From the NCBI RefSeq assembly GCF_003443995.1, contig NZ_QWEY01000003.1:248001-312000 (forward strand): a stretch of DNA of 64,000 nucleotides, read 5' to 3'. Positions within the stretch are counted from its first letter, which is position 1. Every line of letters begins with the position of its first letter. A model generated the notes under the pieces. It saw nothing but the letters and a program-made list of their open reading frames with translations, searched no databases and was not told the DNA's origin. Position numbers and translations under genes: made by a program. The DNA is from Pseudotabrizicola alkalilacus (lineage in GTDB: Bacteria; Pseudomonadota; Alphaproteobacteria; Rhodobacterales; Rhodobacteraceae). Shown piece by piece: positions 62,039-64,000 of this stretch.

Positions 62039-62500
62039 TCAGAGCGGCAGAACGGTGGTGGATTTGATCTCTTCCATGCTCAGAAGCGCGGTGACGTTGT
62101 AGATCTTCACCTCGGAGATCAGCGCCTGATAGAACTGGTCATAGGCGCGGGCGTTCTTGACCCGCACTTTCAGGATATAGTCGATGTCACCCGCCAGCCG
62201 GTGCGCTTCCAGCACCTCGGGGCGGTCGCGCAGGGTCTTGAGGAATTTGCGCTGCCAGTCGGCCTCATGCTCCGAGGTGCGGATCAGCACGAAGAAACAG
62301 GCCTCCAGCCCCAGCGCCTCGGCATCCAGTATCGCCGTCTGCCGGGTGATGACGCCTTGTTCGCGCATCCGGCGGATGCGGTTCCAGACCGGAGTTTTGG
62401 ATGACCCCACCTTGCGGGCAATTTCATCCAGCGACTGGCTGGCATCCAGCTGCAATTCGCCAAGGATTTTCCGGTCCAGTTCGTCCAGTTGGGCCGCCAT
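62039..62500 (-). CDS. Lrp/AsnC family transcriptional regulator
   Basis: 153 residues. The N-terminal helix-turn-helix (LDELDRKILGELQLDASQSL, then ARKVGSSKTPVWNRIRRM) and the C-terminal RAM domain (VLEAHRLAGDIDYILKVRVK) are complete. It is divergent from cobA-DUF2849-cysI across 138 bp, an arrangement I associate with Rhodobacterales, so sulfur-assimilation or cysteine-related control is likely. That link is inferred from context. ATG at 62500 gives the standard Lrp length. Confidence 0.9.
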   Translation of the reverse strand: MAAQLDELDRKILGELQLDASQSLDEIARKVGSSKTPVWNRIRRMREQGVITRQTAILDAEALGLEACFFVLIRTSEHEADWQRKFLKTLRDRPEVLEAHRLAGDIDYILKVRVKNARAYDQFYQALISEVKIYNVTALLSMEEIKSTTVLPL

Positions 62501-62598
62501 TCGCCATTTCCCCCGTTTTACGGAACCCCTGCCCCGCTTTGGCGCAGTATCGGAACAGGTTTCCTTATCTGCAAGGGGGCATGGCCCTGCACAGGGAA

Positions 62599-62611
62599 AA
62601 TATCCTATATT
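62599..62611. promoter_or_regulatory. AT-rich dyad in the lrp-cobA divergent region
   Basis: AATAT-CCT-ATATT is a perfect inverted repeat in an otherwise GC-rich region, 27 bp before the cobA ATG. TATATT can serve as a -10 box for cobA. A second loose dyad, GGAAC..TTTCC, lies at about 62551-62563. These are candidate Lrp-type sites. Confidence 0.45.
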
Positions 62612-62638
62612 GAGGTCTGCAAACCAGAGGATTCTGCC

Positions 62639-63406
62639 ATGACCCCGTTGCATCAGCCCGCGCTGCCCGCTGTCACCTTTGCCGGTGCCGGTCCGGGTGC
62701 GGCCGAGCATCTGACGCTGGGGGCCTTGCGGGCGCTGCAGGAGGCCGAGGTGGTGATCCATGACCGGCTGGTGGGCGACGAGATTCTGGCGCTGATTCCG
62801 CCGCATGTCGCGCGGATTGATGTCGGCAAGCATGGCTTTGGCCCCTCGACCCCGCAAGACACCATCAATGCCACGCTGGTGGCCCATGCAATGACCGGCG
62901 CGCGGGTGGTTCGGCTCAAGGGCGGCGATTGCGGGATTTTCGGGCGGCTGGACGAAGAGATGGATGCGCTGAGTGCGGCCGGTCTGCCCTTCCGCATCCT
63001 GCCCGGCCTGACCTCGGCCAGCGTGGCAGCTGCAACCATCGGCCAGAGCCTGACCCGGCGCGGGCGCAATGCCAGCCTGCGCATTCTGACCGGGCATGAC
63101 ATGGCGGGCTTTGCCGAACAGGACTGGCGCGGTCTGGCCCGTGCGGGAGAGGTTGCGGCGATCTATATGGGCAAGAAATCCGCCCGCTTCATTCAGGGTC
63201 GACTGATGATGCACGGTACATCGGCCACAACCCCCATCAGCATCGTTGAAAACGTCAGCCGCCCCGATCAGCGGATCATCGGCACCACATTGGCCCAATT
63301 GCCCGAGGCCATTGCCGAATGCGACGGACCTGCGGTCATTCTCTTCGGTCTCGCCCCGCGTGAGGCCGGTCATTCCCTTGCCCAGCTGAAAGAAGCCAAA
63401 GCATGA
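62639..63406 (+). CDS. cobA: Uroporphyrinogen-III C-methyltransferase
   Basis: 255 residues; SAM-dependent double methylation to precorrin-2, needed for siroheme and cobalamin. The family signature GAGPGAAEHLTLGALRALQE is at the N-terminus, RLKGGDCGIFGRLDEEMDAL is the SAM-binding motif, and IYMGKKSARFIQGRLM follows. There is no CysG dehydrogenase/ferrochelatase domain. Next to cysI it should supply siroheme. GAGGATTCTGCC precedes ATG at 62639. The stop overlaps DUF2849 (ATGA). Confidence 0.93.
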   Translation: MTPLHQPALPAVTFAGAGPGAAEHLTLGALRALQEAEVVIHDRLVGDEILALIPPHVARIDVGKHGFGPSTPQDTINATLVAHAMTGARVVRLKGGDCGIFGRLDEEMDALSAAGLPFRILPGLTSASVAAATIGQSLTRRGRNASLRILTGHDMAGFAEQDWRGLARAGEVAAIYMGKKSARFIQGRLMMHGTSATTPISIVENVSRPDQRIIGTTLAQLPEAIAECDGPAVILFGLAPREAGHSLAQLKEAKA

Positions 63407-63720
63407 GCCGCCGTTTCACCCCCAAAGTCGTCACCGCCAACCGCCTGCGCGAAGGCGATGTGGTCTATCTGACCGCCGATGATCAATGGTCGCTGTTTCA
63501 CCATGAGGCGGAACTGATCGACGATGAGGCGCATGCACAGATCCGCCTGCTGTTTGCCTCAAGCCAGAAACTGGCGGTGGTCGGCCCCTATCTGGCCGAT
63601 GCCAAGCAAGGCCAGAACGGGCCAGAGCCGGTGCATTTCCGCGAGGCGTTCCGCACCCGTGGCCCGTCAAACTATGATCACGGCAAACAAGCCGATTTCC
63701 CTGCAGATCTGGGGGTTTGA
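63403..63720 (+). CDS. DUF2849 family protein
   Basis: 105 residues, soluble. It starts RRFTPKVVTANRLREGDVVY and continues into a small beta-rich domain (LTADDQWSLFHHEAEL, ending near LAVVGPYLADAKQG), then a charged end. DUF2849 genes lie between cobA and the sulfite reductase gene in many alphaproteobacteria, which suggests a role in siroheme insertion or sulfite reduction; none is proven as far as I know. The start overlaps cobA by 4 bp and cysI begins 1 bp after its stop. Confidence 0.82.
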   Translation: MSRRFTPKVVTANRLREGDVVYLTADDQWSLFHHEAELIDDEAHAQIRLLFASSQKLAVVGPYLADAKQGQNGPEPVHFREAFRTRGPSNYDHGKQADFPADLGV

Positions 63721-63721
63721 G

Positions 63722-64000
63722 ATGTATTCCTATTCCGATTTCGACGACTCCTTCGTCCGCGCCCGCGTCGCGCAATTCACCCAGCAGGTCGAACGTCGGC
63801 TGGATGGCTCGCTGACCGAAGAAGAATTCCGCCCCTTGCGGCTGATGAACGGCCTCTATCTGCAACTGCATGCCTATATGCTGCGGGTGGCGATCCCCTA
63901 TGGCACGATCAGCCCGCATCAGATGCGCCAGCTGGCCTATATTGCCGACACCTATGACAAGGGCTACGGCCACTTCACCACCCGGCAGAACATCCAGTTC
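63722..64000 (+). CDS. cysI: Nitrite/sulfite reductase hemoprotein, N-terminal part (3-prime truncated)
   Basis: The first 93 codons are in the window. After MYSYSDFDDSFVRARVAQFT the sequence runs through RPLRLMNGLYLQLHAYMLRV into YDKGYGHFTTRQNIQF, where the last block is the conserved siroheme-enzyme stretch (GxGhxxxTTRQNxQ). The Cys ligands for the 4Fe-4S-siroheme lie beyond the window. In this setting it most likely reduces sulfite to sulfide for cysteine synthesis; nitrite reduction is the alternative. Confidence 0.88.
   Translation, partial: MYSYSDFDDSFVRARVAQFTQQVERRLDGSLTEEEFRPLRLMNGLYLQLHAYMLRVAIPYGTISPHQMRQLAYIADTYDKGYGHFTTRQNIQF

Noticed and set aside
1-64000. tRNA, rRNA, prophage, IS element or known riboswitch
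   Set aside because: Scanning by eye found no T-loop/anticodon pattern, transposase, integrase or recognised riboswitch core. A tRNAscan/Infernal run would be needed to exclude small RNAs fully.

Overview
The window is a stretch of a high-GC alphaproteobacterial chromosome, most likely Rhodobacterales (Rhodobacter/Paracoccus/roseobacter relatives). The signs are a Rhodobacter-style 14-subunit nuo operon carrying the lineage-restricted DUF5333 and DUF5337 genes, nuoN followed by birA-coaX-rnj, a cobA-DUF2849-cysI sulfur operon facing an Lrp-type regulator, and intergenic '3-prime tail' and G/C palindrome repeats of the kind common in this order. No rRNA, tRNA, phage, IS element or CRISPR was seen. 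Almost all of the window is ordinary chromosomal housekeeping DNA; the interest lies in accessory genes, operators and small structured spacers.

Layout. 1-613: the Arg-rich tail of a DEAD-box RNA helicase (cut by the window edge) and a convergent terminator cluster. 621-21011 (minus strand): one very long operon, nuoA-B-C-(two 9-codon ORFs)-D-E-DUF5337-F-lipoprotein-DUF5333-G-lipoprotein-H-I-carboxymuconolactone-decarboxylase-like-J-K-L-M-N-birA-coaX-rnj. It encodes respiratory complex I plus biotin ligase, pantothenate kinase and RNase J, with a candidate promoter at 21079-21107. 21271-29510: a DegT-type aminotransferase, a small secreted protein, phosphoglycolate phosphatase, glmU-glmS-AlkD (UDP-GlcNAc supply), an inverted-repeat island, DUF1203 and a flavin monooxygenase.

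29607-37124: dksA facing a MoxR AAA+ ATPase, then a DUF2927 lipoprotein, two small membrane proteins, a VWA (CoxE-like) protein, DedA, an M48 protease and a Pro/Thr-rich membrane protein. Together these look like an envelope-related chaperone cluster. An orphan PIN-domain gene follows. 37240-46482: an rRNA methyltransferase, a lipoprotein, a Nudix hydrolase, the Entner-Doudoroff operon edd-eda behind a LacI-type operator, a DUF2383 protein and glgC-glgX. 46659-50010: a SLC13/TrkA-C permease facing a zinc CDF exporter and its ArsR/SmtB-type sensor.

50119-58159 (minus strand): a small conserved protein, glnE, an IscA-type Fe-S protein, a DUF3307/SatD-like pair preceded by four palindromic operators on an exact 29-bp period, sufT, a VOC protein, the aminoacyl-tRNA protein transferase bpt, an RDD protein and a DUF2852 protein. 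58392-61891: GNAT acetyltransferase, tpiA, an EamA exporter and a cytochrome P450. 62039-64000: lrp facing cobA-DUF2849-cysI (cysI cut by the window end), a siroheme and sulfite/nitrite reduction module.

The most unusual items are the tandem translationally coupled 9-codon ORFs between nuoC and nuoD, the four-operator array before the SatD-like/DUF3307 pair, the dispersed 3-prime tail element, the non-complex-I genes embedded in nuo, and the AAA+/VWA envelope cluster.
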